A DNA stretch of 64,000 nucleotides, taken from contig JAFUFU010000045.1 of assembly GCA_017469785.1 (NCBI GenBank), positions 146,284 to 210,283 of the forward strand, written 5' to 3'. The notes beneath the pieces were generated by a model, which saw only the letters and a list, made by a program, of their open reading frames with translations, was not told the origin of the DNA and made no database searches. This DNA comes from Treponema sp. (lineage in GTDB: Bacteria > Spirochaetota > Spirochaetia > Treponematales > Treponemataceae). Positions 1 to 8,567 of the stretch are shown piece after piece. The translations under genes were made by a program, and so were the position numbers. Numbering within the stretch: the stretch's first letter is position 1; every line of letters starts with the position of its first letter.

Positions 1-131
1 AATTTTTGGAGATATTTAAACTGACTTAAAAATTAAGGATCTTTTTCAAAAAAAATGCAAGAAATTTCGTTTTTGTAACAAAACTAGACGGAAATAGTTA
101 CAATCCGGTGCGAATTTTTTACAATTATTTG

Positions 132-160
132 TTGACCTCGGAAAATCCAAGTGGTAAAGT
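132..160 (+). promoter_or_regulatory. sigma70-type promoter of the left OMP operon
   Basis: A -35 box TTGACC (132-137) and a -10 box TAAAGT (155-160) are separated by exactly 17 bases. Transcription would start near 167 and give a leader of about 62 bases. The promoter lies outside the inverted repeat that starts at 188, so it would stay in place if the segment 188-9992 inverted. I found no comparable promoter before the mirror operon at 9951. Confidence 0.7.
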
Positions 161-170
161 GTTAGCCAAA

Positions 171-203
171 GGAAATTAAAAAAACCGTTGGTTTAAAATT
201 TCC
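171..203 (+). promoter_or_regulatory. leader hairpin at the left inversion boundary
   Basis: GGAAATT (171-177) pairs with AATTTCC (197-203), and AAACC (182-186) pairs with GGTTT (190-194), around a GTT loop. Only the right arm is shared with the mirror operon; the left arm is unique to this side. It may be a leader structure, or the dyad of a serine-recombinase crossover site, as hix sites also have AAACC and GGTTT arms around a short core. Confidence 0.45.
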
Positions 204-310
204 AATTAAAAAAGGAGGATTTTTTCCTATGAAAAAAATCGTATCAGTGCTGTCTGTTGCTGCATTGACCCTTTCAGCTGTCTTCGCGGCAGATGTTTCT
301 TTGAATTACA
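188..310 (+). repeat. left arm of 123-bp perfect inverted repeat
   Basis: This stretch is identical, in reverse complement, to 9870-9992. It covers the end of the leader, the ribosome binding site, the start codon, the signal peptide and the first mature residues of gene A. The identity begins exactly at TTGG, preceded by CCG on this side. Confidence 0.9.
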
Positions 311-1569
311 GACTCGGTGGAAGTTTGTATTCAGAAGAAAACACCAAGAAGATTGCAGCTGACGGATCGGAAACAGCTACACAGACGCGCGAAGCTCTTA
401 ACCTCGAAGGTTACGGAGACTCAGGAATTGGAGACCTCAAATTCACGGCGATGAATGACTTCGCGGGATTTGTGCTCAAGGTCAATATTAATGATAGTGA
501 TGCTTACGAAACAAGAGAGGTCAGCGAATACTACGGCTGGCTGAATTTCTCAAACATTCAGGTAACTGCTGGTAAATGGGACAGCCGCTACGTTGGTCTT
601 CTCACTGATGATGCAGGCGAATGGGAAAACAACGAGTATGCACGCTACAAACCTGGTGTTATCGGCGGTAAATACGCTTTCGATATCGACAACCTCACAA
701 AGGTAAGAACGTCAGCAGGTGATTGGGAGCAGCGTCTCGGTACAGCAGTCGCTTACACAAACCATCCAAACGAGGACTCATACTTCATGGTTAAGGGTGT
801 GCTCTTCGACAGCGATTGGGGCTCAACACTCCGCTTGGACAGCGATCGCGCATACGGAGATGATTACGCTGTTGGTAACGGCGACCTCAGCTTCTTCTCT
901 GGATTTGCAGGTGAAGTTGCATTCCGCACAGCTGCATTCGACATCAACTTCGTTGCAAAGTCAATGTATCGTGACGAACTGGGCTTGGGAGCATTCTTCC
1001 GCACAATCGGCGATAAATCAAACCTCTTGTTCGGTCTTTCTGCCGGCTTGGATCTGGCAGAACACAAAGACGCTAATGGCGATAAACCCGACCACAACTA
1101 CCGCGAGTTTGCATTTGACTTCCGCGGTCGATTCAAGCTCTCTGAGCAGCTCACGCTCACTACAATGAACAACCTTTCTGCCCTTAACGAGGCAAAAGCT
1201 AAAAACCAGGACTACGATGAAATGGACTTCCATCTCTGGGATATGGTAAGCCTCGCTTATCAGGCAAACGAGAAAGTGCTCGCTCAGCTCACTCTTGAGA
1301 CTGAATGTGACCTTCTCAAAATTCATGCAAACAGCGATAACGATGGAAATGAACTTGACGGCCCATTCTCACAGGGTGGTTTCACAATCACCGTTGTTCC
1401 GGGCGTCACATATTCACTTAACGAAAATGCTACTATCACAGCAGGTGTAGCCGTTGAATGGTACAACATTGGTGCCTCACCGGCTTATCAGGATAGCTGG
1501 AAGGGGGACGATAAGGACCATGCCACTTCAACAATCCAGATTCCTGTTGTGTTCAAAGTAGATCTGTAA
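229..1569 (+). CDS. outer membrane beta-barrel-like surface protein, paralogue A (left)
   Basis: This 446-residue secreted protein has a signal peptide ending near Phe-Ala-Ala (residues 19-21). The body alternates short hydrophobic and polar stretches rich in Tyr, Gly, Asp and Asn, with turns such as EYYGWLNF, as in porin-like barrels. The barrel call is inferred from composition, length and signal peptide; I do not recognise a named family. A strong GGAGG ribosome site precedes ATG at 229. It is the first gene of a three-gene operon behind the promoter at 132-160, with 22 bases to gene B. Its paralogue A' (8590-9951, minus) has the same signal peptide and long shared blocks. The two differ in the region around residues 30-60, around residue 290, and in a loop around residues 365-385, as expected of surface loops. 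Confidence 0.75.
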   Translation: MKKIVSVLSVAALTLSAVFAADVSLNYRLGGSLYSEENTKKIAADGSETATQTREALNLEGYGDSGIGDLKFTAMNDFAGFVLKVNINDSDAYETREVSEYYGWLNFSNIQVTAGKWDSRYVGLLTDDAGEWENNEYARYKPGVIGGKYAFDIDNLTKVRTSAGDWEQRLGTAVAYTNHPNEDSYFMVKGVLFDSDWGSTLRLDSDRAYGDDYAVGNGDLSFFSGFAGEVAFRTAAFDINFVAKSMYRDELGLGAFFRTIGDKSNLLFGLSAGLDLAEHKDANGDKPDHNYREFAFDFRGRFKLSEQLTLTTMNNLSALNEAKAKNQDYDEMDFHLWDMVSLAYQANEKVLAQLTLETECDLLKIHANSDNDGNELDGPFSQGGFTITVVPGVTYSLNENATITAGVAVEWYNIGASPAYQDSWKGDDKDHATSTIQIPVVFKVDL

Positions 1570-1625
1570 TGGTGTAGGAGGAAAATAGATTATGAAAAAG
1601 ATAATTACGGCTCTGACTGTTACAG
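1563..1625 (+). repeat. second inverted-repeat block (A/B junction, left)
   Basis: These 63 bases are a perfect reverse complement of 8534-8596. They cover the last two codons of gene A, the spacer with GGAGG, and the first 34 bases of gene B. The gene B bodies diverge right after the block. Confidence 0.85.
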
Positions 1626-2770
1626 CTTTGGCTTTCTCTGCAGCTTTCGCAGATGTGGCACTTGAATTCACACAGAATGCTTATATCCTCTCCGACAAGG
1701 CGGTTGGTGCTAACAACACAGGAACTCTTGACTTGTTCACCGGCTACAAAGGATATGATACCCCGCAATCGGGACAGACTATCACCGGCAAATCTTCGGT
1801 AGGCAAAGACGGAGTTACCGAAGGAAATCTCAAATTCACTGCAAAAACAAAGGTTGCAGGTGTTGAATTTACAGTAAAGCCAACGCTTAACAATAGCGGA
1901 AACACCATCGTATGGAGCACTTACTACGGATGGGCGAAATTTTTTGAAGGTGCCATGGAACTCCGCGCTGGTCGATGGGAATCTCGCACGGTAAACCGAT
2001 ATACGTCTTATCAGGGAAAAATCCCGGGCACATTCTACGAGCGATACAAGCCAGGAATCGGGGTAAACAAAGCCATTGGCGCAGATATCAACAATCTTAC
2101 CCTTAAAGCAAAGGCCGCTCAGCTCAAATATTCAATGGACGGTGGCGTTTGGGTCACAGGCGCACTTATCAAGAGTGCATACGATGCTGCTTCTGGTATT
2201 AACTCACAGTCTGGCTGGGCAGCAGAATTCGGAACACCGATTGGCGAAGGCTCAAAGCTCATCATTGACTTCAAGAACTTGAAGCAGGATCAGTATTCTC
2301 TGGCCGCTTTCTTTGAGAACACAACACTCAAGGAAGGGCTTGATTTCCAGGCAGGATTCATCTTTGACCGCACTGATGCAACAACAAACAACATGATGTG
2401 GGCAGGTGATTTCCGCGCGAGCTACGAGCTTGCTGATAATGTGACGCTCATCACAATGAATAACCTTACCTATGACGGCACAACAAGTGTAGGGGGAGTC
2501 TACCGACTGTGGGACATGGCTAGCCTTGCAATCATGGCTTCAGACGCAGCGATACTCAACCTCACCGTTCACTGGGAGCATGACGACCTCTTGAACGCTT
2601 ACGATAATGAAGACAACGCAATCGGACAGATTGATTTCTCTCCGATGATCAAGTATCAGGTTGGAAAAGGCGTTGACATCACGGGCGGCGTGCATATCGC
2701 CGTTTTGGGCTGGAGCAAACCGAATACGACTCTGTTCAGCATTCCGTTCGTGCTTCATGTGTCAATGTAA
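1592..2770 (+). CDS. outer membrane beta-barrel-like surface protein, paralogue B (left)
   Basis: This 392-residue protein has a signal peptide (MKKIITALTVTALAFSAAFA) and a barrel-like body with repeated aromatic strands such as YYGWAKFFEG. No named family is recognised. It follows gene A by 22 bases and precedes gene C by 32, so all three are probably co-transcribed. The paralogue B' (7455-8567, minus, 370 residues) shares the start region and C-terminal strands, including the ending LHVSM. The first 60 mature residues and an internal segment near residues 120-190 differ in length and sequence. This is the most diverged of the three pairs, so it may be the most exposed or most selected antigen; that is inference. 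Confidence 0.72.
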   Translation: MKKIITALTVTALAFSAAFADVALEFTQNAYILSDKAVGANNTGTLDLFTGYKGYDTPQSGQTITGKSSVGKDGVTEGNLKFTAKTKVAGVEFTVKPTLNNSGNTIVWSTYYGWAKFFEGAMELRAGRWESRTVNRYTSYQGKIPGTFYERYKPGIGVNKAIGADINNLTLKAKAAQLKYSMDGGVWVTGALIKSAYDAASGINSQSGWAAEFGTPIGEGSKLIIDFKNLKQDQYSLAAFFENTTLKEGLDFQAGFIFDRTDATTNNMMWAGDFRASYELADNVTLITMNNLTYDGTTSVGGVYRLWDMASLAIMASDAAILNLTVHWEHDDLLNAYDNEDNAIGQIDFSPMIKYQVGKGVDITGGVHIAVLGWSKPNTTLFSIPFVLHVSM

Positions 2771-2853
2771 TGTAGCGTAAGGATAATGGAGGAAAAAAGA
2801 TAATGAAAAAGATTATTAGTACTTTAGCCCTTGCTACATTGGCATTTGGCTCA
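2753..2853 (+). repeat. third inverted-repeat block (B/C junction, left)
   Basis: These 101 bases are a perfect reverse complement of the corresponding stretch on the right (about 7372-7472). The block covers the end of gene B, the spacer and the signal-peptide codons of gene C. After one mismatch at 2854 the match continues to 2899. Confidence 0.85.
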
Positions 2854-4107
2854 CTGTTTGCCGATGTTACATTCACGACAAACTATAGAACTCGCATGGC
2901 TGCTTTCAGCCGTGTAATGAATGCTGACGATTGGACTGCAACAGCTAAGGCAGACCGCTTCAACTCATATCTCTTCGCTCAGCGTGGTTATGATTCTGCA
3001 AGCGACGACTTCAAGATTGAGGTTGCAAACGATTTCGGCGGAGCTGGCGTGCGAATCGACCCAAGTCTCGGCGACAATCAGGATACAAGCGATGACCGAA
3101 ATACCCTCGCAGAATACTATGGCTATGTGAACCTCGGTGCAATCAAAATCACCGCCGGCCTCATTGATGGAATCAGCAACGGTACCTACCGTCTCACTGA
3201 CGAAGTCGGAGCTTCAAACCTCTGCGGTGAGTCAACTGATGCTTATGCGCCAGGCTCAATGCACGGAGCAGCAATCAGCTTCAAGGCTGACGACATCACT
3301 TATTTTGATGGTGAAAGTCGCCCGGTTGGTATGATTACCTATACCGGTGATTTCGGCGACACAGTTCTCACTGCTGATTTAGTTGCCGCAGCAATCGACA
3401 ACAACAATGGTTCAGCCACATGGGATGGCTCAGAAATGCACGCAGCCCTCGGTGCTCGCGTTGACTTGAAAATCCCTGCTGCTGACATTCAGTTTGTCTT
3501 TAAACAGCACACAAACACAAGTGCTGTTTCTAAGCGCTCTGTCGCCTTGCACGTGGCTCCGGCTATCAGCGAGAATTTGAGCCTTGCCCTCGGTGGTGCT
3601 GCCGGCTTCTATAACGGCGACCTCAGCGAGTTCAACGCCGACATCCGCTTTATGTTCAAGAGTGGCAACATGAGCATCACTTCTCTGAACACAATCGGCT
3701 TTGTCACTGACAACGGCGTGAGCAATGGCACATCAGTTGGATATGACACGCACGTTGGTCTTGTATTCGTAGACTCAACTGGAGCAAGTGCATCGCAGGA
3801 TAACCGAGCATCTCAGTCATCAATGTGGAACCTCTTGGCATTCCGCATGGAAGCATCTGAGAAGCTTGCCGTATTCTGCAACATCGGCGATATCATCGGA
3901 TTCAACGCTGCTCACAAAGAAATTGGTGACTACGGAATGGAGTTCTTCCTGGCTCCTGGTTTCTAGTTCTACGCAACAAAGAACTGTTCAATCACATCAG
4001 CTCTCCGAGTTGGTGTGAGCAACCTTCTTATGGACGACGATACCTACACAGACATCGAGCCTGCTTACGGCATCCTCGTTCCTGTAGTGCTCCGCGTACA
4101 GCTCTAA
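2803..4107 (+). pseudogene. outer membrane protein paralogue C (left), with in-frame TAG
   Basis: The reading frame opens at ATG 2803 with a typical signal peptide and stops at TAG 3964-3966 after 387 residues. The same frame then continues with 46 sense codons to TAA 4105-4107. Those codons match the C-terminus of paralogue C' (6115-7422), where the stop position is a Gln codon (CAG). One C-to-T change therefore explains the stop. Outer membrane barrels need their last strand for assembly, so the short product is probably misassembled or inactive. The otherwise intact frame suggests a recent mutation. A sequencing error, suppression, or repair from C' by recombination are alternatives. It closes the operon before the terminator at 4166-4206. 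Confidence 0.8.
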
Positions 4108-4119
4108 TCTGATATGGCA

Positions 4120-4157
4120 ATTCCGAGACAAGGACAAGCTTCCTGCTCGGGATTAGC
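4120..4157 (+). other. hairpin after the left operon
   Basis: ATTCCGAG pairs with CTCGGGAT around an AAGGA/TTCCT inner stem. A related structure (GATTCCGAG with CTCAGAATC) lies after the mirror operon at 6069-6103, so the 3' ends of both operons keep a similar fold although the sequences differ. A role in mRNA stability is inferred. Confidence 0.4.
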
Positions 4158-4165
4158 AAACAGGG

Positions 4166-4206
4166 AAACGAAGCCCGGGAATCTTTCTCAGGCTTCGTTT
4201 TGTTTT
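4166..4206 (+). terminator. intrinsic terminator of the left OMP operon
   Basis: A perfect 10-bp stem, AAACGAAGCC (4166-4175) with GGCTTCGTTT (4191-4200), is followed by a T-rich run to 4206. Confidence 0.85.
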
Positions 4207-4312
4207 AAAACTCTTTAGCATTTATCACTTCATTTTCTGTTGATTTGCAATTTTCCGACCTCAGTCTTCTGTAACTCGGTTCTGTCTGGTTTGTTTTAAT
4301 TTTAGTCGCATC

Positions 4313-4341
4313 TTGTTGAAGTCGTCTCTATAGCATATAAT
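4313..4341 (+). promoter_or_regulatory. promoter of the lipoprotein gene
   Basis: TTGTTG (4313-4318), a 17-base spacer and TATAAT (4336-4341) precede the gene at 4380. An AAGGAG site lies just before ATG. Confidence 0.65.
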
Positions 4342-4379
4342 AGAAGAAAATCCTAGATGCATTAGACAAGGAGAAAAAA

Positions 4380-5246
4380 ATGAAAAAAAATGTTGCATTG
4401 CTTCCGGTTTTTGCGGGAATCGCTGTGCTTTTTGCAAGTTGTGGTTCTACAAAAATACCCTTGCAGGAACACTCGCCGGTAGCTGTCATTACAATAACTG
4501 GAAATGGCCAGGTTCCGTGGCTTTCTGACGGAAGTGACGAAACTGAAGACGGTACTTCGGACGGCATCCTCTCAACCATGGTCAATAAGCTCATTGACGG
4601 TGACAATCCAGAAATCGTAACTTCAGTTGACCGCCTCGACTACGCCAACGATTCAATCTTCCAGATTGTTCCGGAACTTACCGGCGCAGAATTCCTTCCC
4701 AAGGATAAATTCATTCAGTCAGAAGCCTATGATGAGCTTGACTCAACCTATTTCAACCTGCTTTCTTCAGTAAAAACTGCTACAGGTTACAAGGATTTGA
4801 CTGCCCTCGGTTCAAAACGTCTCCGAATGCTTCTTGAAGGCACTGGTGCAAAATCGGGCATTTTCTTTGATTACACTTTCCAGAAAAAACTTCTCAAGGG
4901 AAACAAATGGAACGGCTATCTCTGCGGTCTGGTCACTCTCAAGGCAAAAGTCGTAAATGAGCGCGGCAAAGTTCTCCTCAACAAGACATTTGTTGCACAG
5001 TCTTCTGAGAAAATCCGAATTTCCAGCCATAAATACGACAAAGACGCATTCGTCGCAAGCCTGAACGAAGCCATTGATTCTACAATCCGTATGTTCTCCA
5101 TGGAATTTGCAGGTGTAGACGAAGGCACTGAGGCTCTTGAAATCGATGATTCGGTTCAAGGAGATGCAATCGCTCTTCCAGTCCGCACTGAACAGAAATC
5201 AGAAGTTTCCGAAGAGACTGCAGAATCAGAGTCGGTTACAGAATAA
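4380..5246 (+). CDS. putative lipoprotein of unknown function in the invertible locus
   Basis: The 288-residue product starts with a lipoprotein signal and lipobox ending LFASC (Cys21), so it should be lipid-anchored in the envelope. I do not recognise the family. The middle contains a mixed alpha/beta segment (residues 60-240) with a possible sheet core near WNGYLCGLVTLKAKVV, and the C-terminus (from residue 250) is acidic and low-complexity. It has its own promoter and terminator and lies between the mirrored operons next to the recombinase. It would flip with the locus but stay linked to its promoter. A role in export or assembly of the variable proteins is possible but unsupported by any motif. 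Confidence 0.7.
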   Translation: MKKNVALLPVFAGIAVLFASCGSTKIPLQEHSPVAVITITGNGQVPWLSDGSDETEDGTSDGILSTMVNKLIDGDNPEIVTSVDRLDYANDSIFQIVPELTGAEFLPKDKFIQSEAYDELDSTYFNLLSSVKTATGYKDLTALGSKRLRMLLEGTGAKSGIFFDYTFQKKLLKGNKWNGYLCGLVTLKAKVVNERGKVLLNKTFVAQSSEKIRISSHKYDKDAFVASLNEAIDSTIRMFSMEFAGVDEGTEALEIDDSVQGDAIALPVRTEQKSEVSEETAESESVTE

Positions 5247-5268
5247 AATAATCAAAAATTCAATCGAA

Positions 5269-5316
5269 ATCCGTCTGATTGTGAAAACGTCCTCATAGTC
5301 AGACGGATTTTTTATT
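5269..5316. terminator. bidirectional terminator between lipoprotein and recombinase
   Basis: AATCCGTCTGA (5269-5279) pairs with TCAGACGGATT (5299-5309), followed by a T run on plus. On minus the arm runs into A/T-rich sequence. It separates two convergent genes and overlaps the recombinase stop codon. Confidence 0.8.
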
Positions 5317-5914
5317 TAAAAAATATCCGGGCAAGATGCTTGTTCAGAGTTATCCATGAAACTCCAAGTTCTGCCGCAAGCGAACGCTTGCTCCTGCCGA
5401 TTATAATCTGCTGTTTTATGTAATCATCGTAAGGGGAAAGTTTATACGAATCTGACTTCCGGCCTGCGCGTCGTCCGATGTGTTTTCCATCAAGCCGGGC
5501 GCGTTGCAAGCCCTGTTTTGTCCTTTCTGAAATCAATTGGCGCTCTATTTCCGCTGACAATCCGAAAGCAAAAGCCAGCACCTTTGACTGAATATCATCT
5601 CCAAGGCGGTAGTTGTCTTTTATAGTCCAGACTTTTATGTTTCTTTCGAGGAAATATTGGAGCACATTCATAATCATAATAAGGGAACGGCCGAAGCGGG
5701 AAATTTCCGTGCAGATTATCAAATCACCCTCCTTGCTTTGCATCATGAGCTCCTTGCCAAGCTTCCTCGTTTCCGGGCGTTTTGTCCCGCTGATTTTTTC
5801 CTCAATCCATTTGTCGATTATAATTCCATTCTGACGAGCGAATTTTTCTATTTCCAGCTGCTGATTCTCTAGATTTTGGTGGGCTGTTGAGACTCTGATA
5901 TAACCATAAACCAT
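5312..5914 (-). CDS. serine site-specific recombinase, Mpi-like DNA invertase
   Basis: The 200-residue protein is a complete small serine recombinase. The N-terminal catalytic domain begins YGYIRVS with nucleophile Ser9 and Arg7. It has the SRFGRS motif (72-77), the long E helix (about 112-140) and a C-terminal helix-turn-helix (about 172-196). The stretch YRLGDDIQSKVLAFAFGLS is what I recall from the Bacteroides fragilis master invertase Mpi group, which flips promoters of surface polysaccharide loci. The start at 5914 is chosen because GGAGGAA lies 6 bases upstream and the motif begins at residue 3; an upstream in-frame extension to 6067 is hydrophobic and unlike the family. Lying between inverted operons, it is the obvious candidate to invert them. 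Tn3-type resolvases share the fold, but this size and sequence favour an invertase. Confidence 0.9.
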   Translation of the reverse strand: MVYGYIRVSTAHQNLENQQLEIEKFARQNGIIIDKWIEEKISGTKRPETRKLGKELMMQSKEGDLIICTEISRFGRSLIMIMNVLQYFLERNIKVWTIKDNYRLGDDIQSKVLAFAFGLSAEIERQLISERTKQGLQRARLDGKHIGRRAGRKSDSYKLSPYDDYIKQQIIIGRSKRSLAAELGVSWITLNKHLARIFFK

Positions 5915-6063
5915 AAATAATTCCTCCACACATATTTGTACGGAGAAAATCATGATTAAATTGAGCGTTTTTTTTGATAATTTGACGAGTAAAAAAAGTG
6001 CACTGCCAAAGATTATCAGAAACCACTGGAGTGCACTTAAAATCAATTTCAGATTTTTGTCTT

Positions 6064-6114
6064 TCACTGATTCCGAGCCATGGAAAATCCAGTGACTCAG
6101 AATCTAGCGCTAGA
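6064..6114 (-). terminator. hairpins and 12-bp palindrome after the right OMP operon
   Basis: A perfect palindrome TCTAGCGCTAGA (6103-6114) abuts the stop codon of gene C'. Beyond it on minus, CACTGGATTTTCC and GGAATCAGTG form a bulged hairpin without a clear T run. It may end or stabilise the operon transcript. The palindrome could also be a recombinase site, but no matching copy follows the left operon. Confidence 0.4.
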
Positions 6115-7422
6115 CTAGAGCTTGACGCGGAGCACTACAGGAACGAGGATGCCGTAAGCAGGCTCGATATCCTTGTAAGTTTCGTCGTCCATAAGAAGGT
6201 TGCTCACGCCAACTCGGAGAGCTGTTGAGATTGAGCAATTCTTTGTTGCGTAGAACTGGAAGCCAGGAGCTACGAAGAACTCCATTCCATAGTCACCAAT
6301 TTCTTTGTGAGCAGCGTTGAAGCCGATGACATCGCCGATGTTGCAGAATACTGCGAGCTTCTCAGATGCTTCCAGTCGGAATGCCAAGAGGTTCCACATT
6401 GATGACTGAGATACAGCGTTTGTCTGTCCATTCACAACACCATCCTTGTTAAGGTACAAAAGACCTACGTGCGTGTCATATCCGACAGGATTGTAGTTCG
6501 ATACACCTGCATCTGTGATGAATCCGATTGTGTTCAAAGAAGTGATGCTGATGTTGCCGGTCTTGAATACGAAGCGGATGTCAGCGTTGAACTCAGTAAG
6601 CTCACCGTTGTAGAAACCTGTTGCTCCACCGAATGCCAGGCTGATGTTCTCGTTGATAGCCGGAGCTACGTGCAAGGCGATAGAACGAGCTGAAACATCT
6701 GTAGTGTTTACGTGCTGCTTGAATACAAGCTGAATTCCTGCTGCAGGGAGTTTTGCATTTACTCGGAAACCGAGAGCTGAATGCATCTTTGAGCCATCCC
6801 ATGTAGCGGTAGAATTCAAAATGCTTTCGTCTGTGTGAACATCAATAGCTGCGGCAACGAGGTCTGCAGTGATTTTTGTGTCACCGAAGTCTCCGTTGTA
6901 AGTGAGCATACCAACCGGGCGATTTGCACCGTCGAAATAAGCGATATCATCAGCCTGGAAGGTGATTGCTGCTCCGTGCATTGAGCCTGGCGCATAAGCA
7001 TCTGTTGATTCTCCGCCGAGATTTGACTTTCCAACCTCATCTGTAAGGCGGTACTCATCGTTAGAGATTCCGTCAATGAGACCGGCTGTAAGCGTTACAG
7101 AACCGATTGTTGCGTAGCCATAGTATTCTACGAATGAATCATTACCAGCTTCTGCATTTGGATCTACACGGACACCTGCTCCGCCAAAGTCGTTTCCGAC
7201 TTCGACTTTGAAAGTATCGCTTGCTGAACCGTAAGCATTATGCTTGAACAGGTATGATGTAAATTTCTCAGCCTGTGTATCGGTATCGGTATATCCATCT
7301 GCGTTCATTACACGGCTGAAACCAACCATGCGAGTTCTATAGTTTGTCGTGAATGTAACATCGGCAAACACTGAGCCAAATGCCAATGTAGCAAGGGCTA
7401 AAGTACTAATAATCTTTTTCAT
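6115..7422 (-). CDS. outer membrane beta-barrel-like surface protein, paralogue C' (right)
   Basis: This is the intact 435-residue counterpart of the interrupted gene C (2803-4107). It has the same signal peptide, and most of the mature sequence matches closely. The main differences are in the first 50 mature residues and short insertions near residues 95, 190 and 310. It ends VLRVKL where the left copy would end VLRVQL after readthrough. The GGAGG site and spacer match the left copy exactly. It is the last gene of the minus-strand operon A'-B'-C'. With no promoter seen upstream of that operon it may be silent in this orientation. Confidence 0.75.
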   Translation of the reverse strand: MKKIISTLALATLAFGSVFADVTFTTNYRTRMVGFSRVMNADGYTDTDTQAEKFTSYLFKHNAYGSASDTFKVEVGNDFGGAGVRVDPNAEAGNDSFVEYYGYATIGSVTLTAGLIDGISNDEYRLTDEVGKSNLGGESTDAYAPGSMHGAAITFQADDIAYFDGANRPVGMLTYNGDFGDTKITADLVAAAIDVHTDESILNSTATWDGSKMHSALGFRVNAKLPAAGIQLVFKQHVNTTDVSARSIALHVAPAINENISLAFGGATGFYNGELTEFNADIRFVFKTGNISITSLNTIGFITDAGVSNYNPVGYDTHVGLLYLNKDGVVNGQTNAVSQSSMWNLLAFRLEASEKLAVFCNIGDVIGFNAAHKEIGDYGMEFFVAPGFQFYATKNCSISTALRVGVSNLLMDDETYKDIEPAYGILVPVVLRVKL

Positions 7423-7472
7423 TATCTTTTTTCCTCCATTATCCTTACGCTACATTACATTGACACATGAAG
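7372..7472 (-). repeat. third inverted-repeat block (B'/C' junction, right)
   Basis: Perfect reverse-complement partner of 2753-2853. It covers the end of B', the spacer and the signal-peptide codons of C'. Confidence 0.8.
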
Positions 7473-8567
7473 AATGAACGGAACTTCAAAGTTCATTGTA
7501 TCCGGACTTCTTTCATCCCAGCTGGAAGTTCTGATGTTAAGACCTCCAGTAAGGTCAACACCCTTTCCAACCTGATACTTTACCATTGGGGCAAAATCCA
7601 AAGTTGCTTCTCGTCCAGTTGCTGCAACTTTCATCAAGTCGTTGTGTTCCCAATGAACGATAAAGAGTGCTGTGAGCTGGTCAGAAAGCTCTGTAGACAG
7701 GCAGACCATATCCCAAAGGTTGTAAACCGGGACAGTACCCAAGGTATTGTAAGTAAGGTTATTCATCGTTGCGAGACGGAGATTGTCTGCAAGATCATAT
7801 TCACCACGGAAATCAATTGCCCAAGAGAAGCTGCCAGTAGCCTCTCGGCCGAGTGAGAATCCAGCTGTGAAATCAAGGCCTTCTTTGAGGGTTGAGTTTT
7901 CAACAAAGGCAGCGACTGAATACTGATCCTGTTTGAAGTTTTTGAAGTCTACGATGAGACGTGAGCCTTCGCCAACTGAAGTACCGAATTCAGCAGCCCA
8001 ACCAGCTTTCTGCTGGGTTCCAGATGTTGTGTCGTAGTCACCCTGATGGAGAACGCCTGTTACCCAAGCGCCACCGTCCATATTGTAGGTAATCTGAGCG
8101 GCAAGCTGTTTGTCTGTAAGACGGTTTGAATCTGCGGCTGCAGATGTATTGCCGAGGCCTTTTACGACACCCATCTTATAGCGCTCATACTGAGTTCCCT
8201 GAAGTTTTCCGCCGTTTGCGAATCGCTTTGCAGTGCGTGCTTCCCACTGACCAGCCTGGAGCTTCATTGCGCCGTCGAAGAAGTTTGTCCAACCGACATA
8301 TTCTGATGCCTTGACTGCATCTGGATTGCCATCCTGCAAACTCGGTTTTACTGTGAGCCATACACCGGCATTCTTATTCTTGATGGTGAATTTCCAGTTT
8401 CCGTTAGCGGTTGCATTACCATCAAATTTTCCTGAATATCCGTTGAAATCAAGGTTTCCATTATCGCCGAGCAGAACTGCATACTGCGTGAATTCGAGAG
8501 ACACATCAGCAAATGCCGCAGCGAGAGTCAAAACTGTAACAGTCAGAGCCGTAATTATCTTTTTCAT
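7455..8567 (-). CDS. outer membrane beta-barrel-like surface protein, paralogue B' (right)
   Basis: The 370-residue protein has the same first 14 residues as gene B apart from one Ala-to-Val change. Its body has clear differences in residues 25-60 and 115-170 and a matching C-terminal half ending LHVSM. Its barrel nature is inferred from the signal peptide, aromatic strands and paralogy. It sits 22 bases after A' and 32 before C', the same spacing as on the left, so the operon was duplicated as a unit. Confidence 0.72.
   Translation of the reverse strand: MKKIITALTVTVLTLAAAFADVSLEFTQYAVLLGDNGNLDFNGYSGKFDGNATANGNWKFTIKNKNAGVWLTVKPSLQDGNPDAVKASEYVGWTNFFDGAMKLQAGQWEARTAKRFANGGKLQGTQYERYKMGVVKGLGNTSAAADSNRLTDKQLAAQITYNMDGGAWVTGVLHQGDYDTTSGTQQKAGWAAEFGTSVGEGSRLIVDFKNFKQDQYSVAAFVENSTLKEGLDFTAGFSLGREATGSFSWAIDFRGEYDLADNLRLATMNNLTYNTLGTVPVYNLWDMVCLSTELSDQLTALFIVHWEHNDLMKVAATGREATLDFAPMVKYQVGKGVDLTGGLNIRTSSWDERSPDTMNFEVPFILHVSM

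Noticed and set aside
719-1168. A 149-codon open frame inside gene A
   Set aside because: It is a Ser/Thr/Gln-rich shadow of gene A in another frame; similar shadows occur in the other OMP genes.
3964-3966. TAG in gene C as a recoded codon (pyrrolysine or programmed readthrough)
   Set aside because: No recoding element is seen, and the paralogue has CAG at the same place, so a point mutation is simpler.
5915-6067. N-terminal extension of the serine recombinase by 51 residues
   Set aside because: The extension is hydrophobic and unlike the family; the catalytic motif begins right after ATG 5914, which has a good GGAGG site.
6103-6114. 12-bp palindrome as the inversion site
   Set aside because: No second copy is found at the mirror position, whereas the 123-bp repeats at 188 and 9992 form a matching inverted pair.
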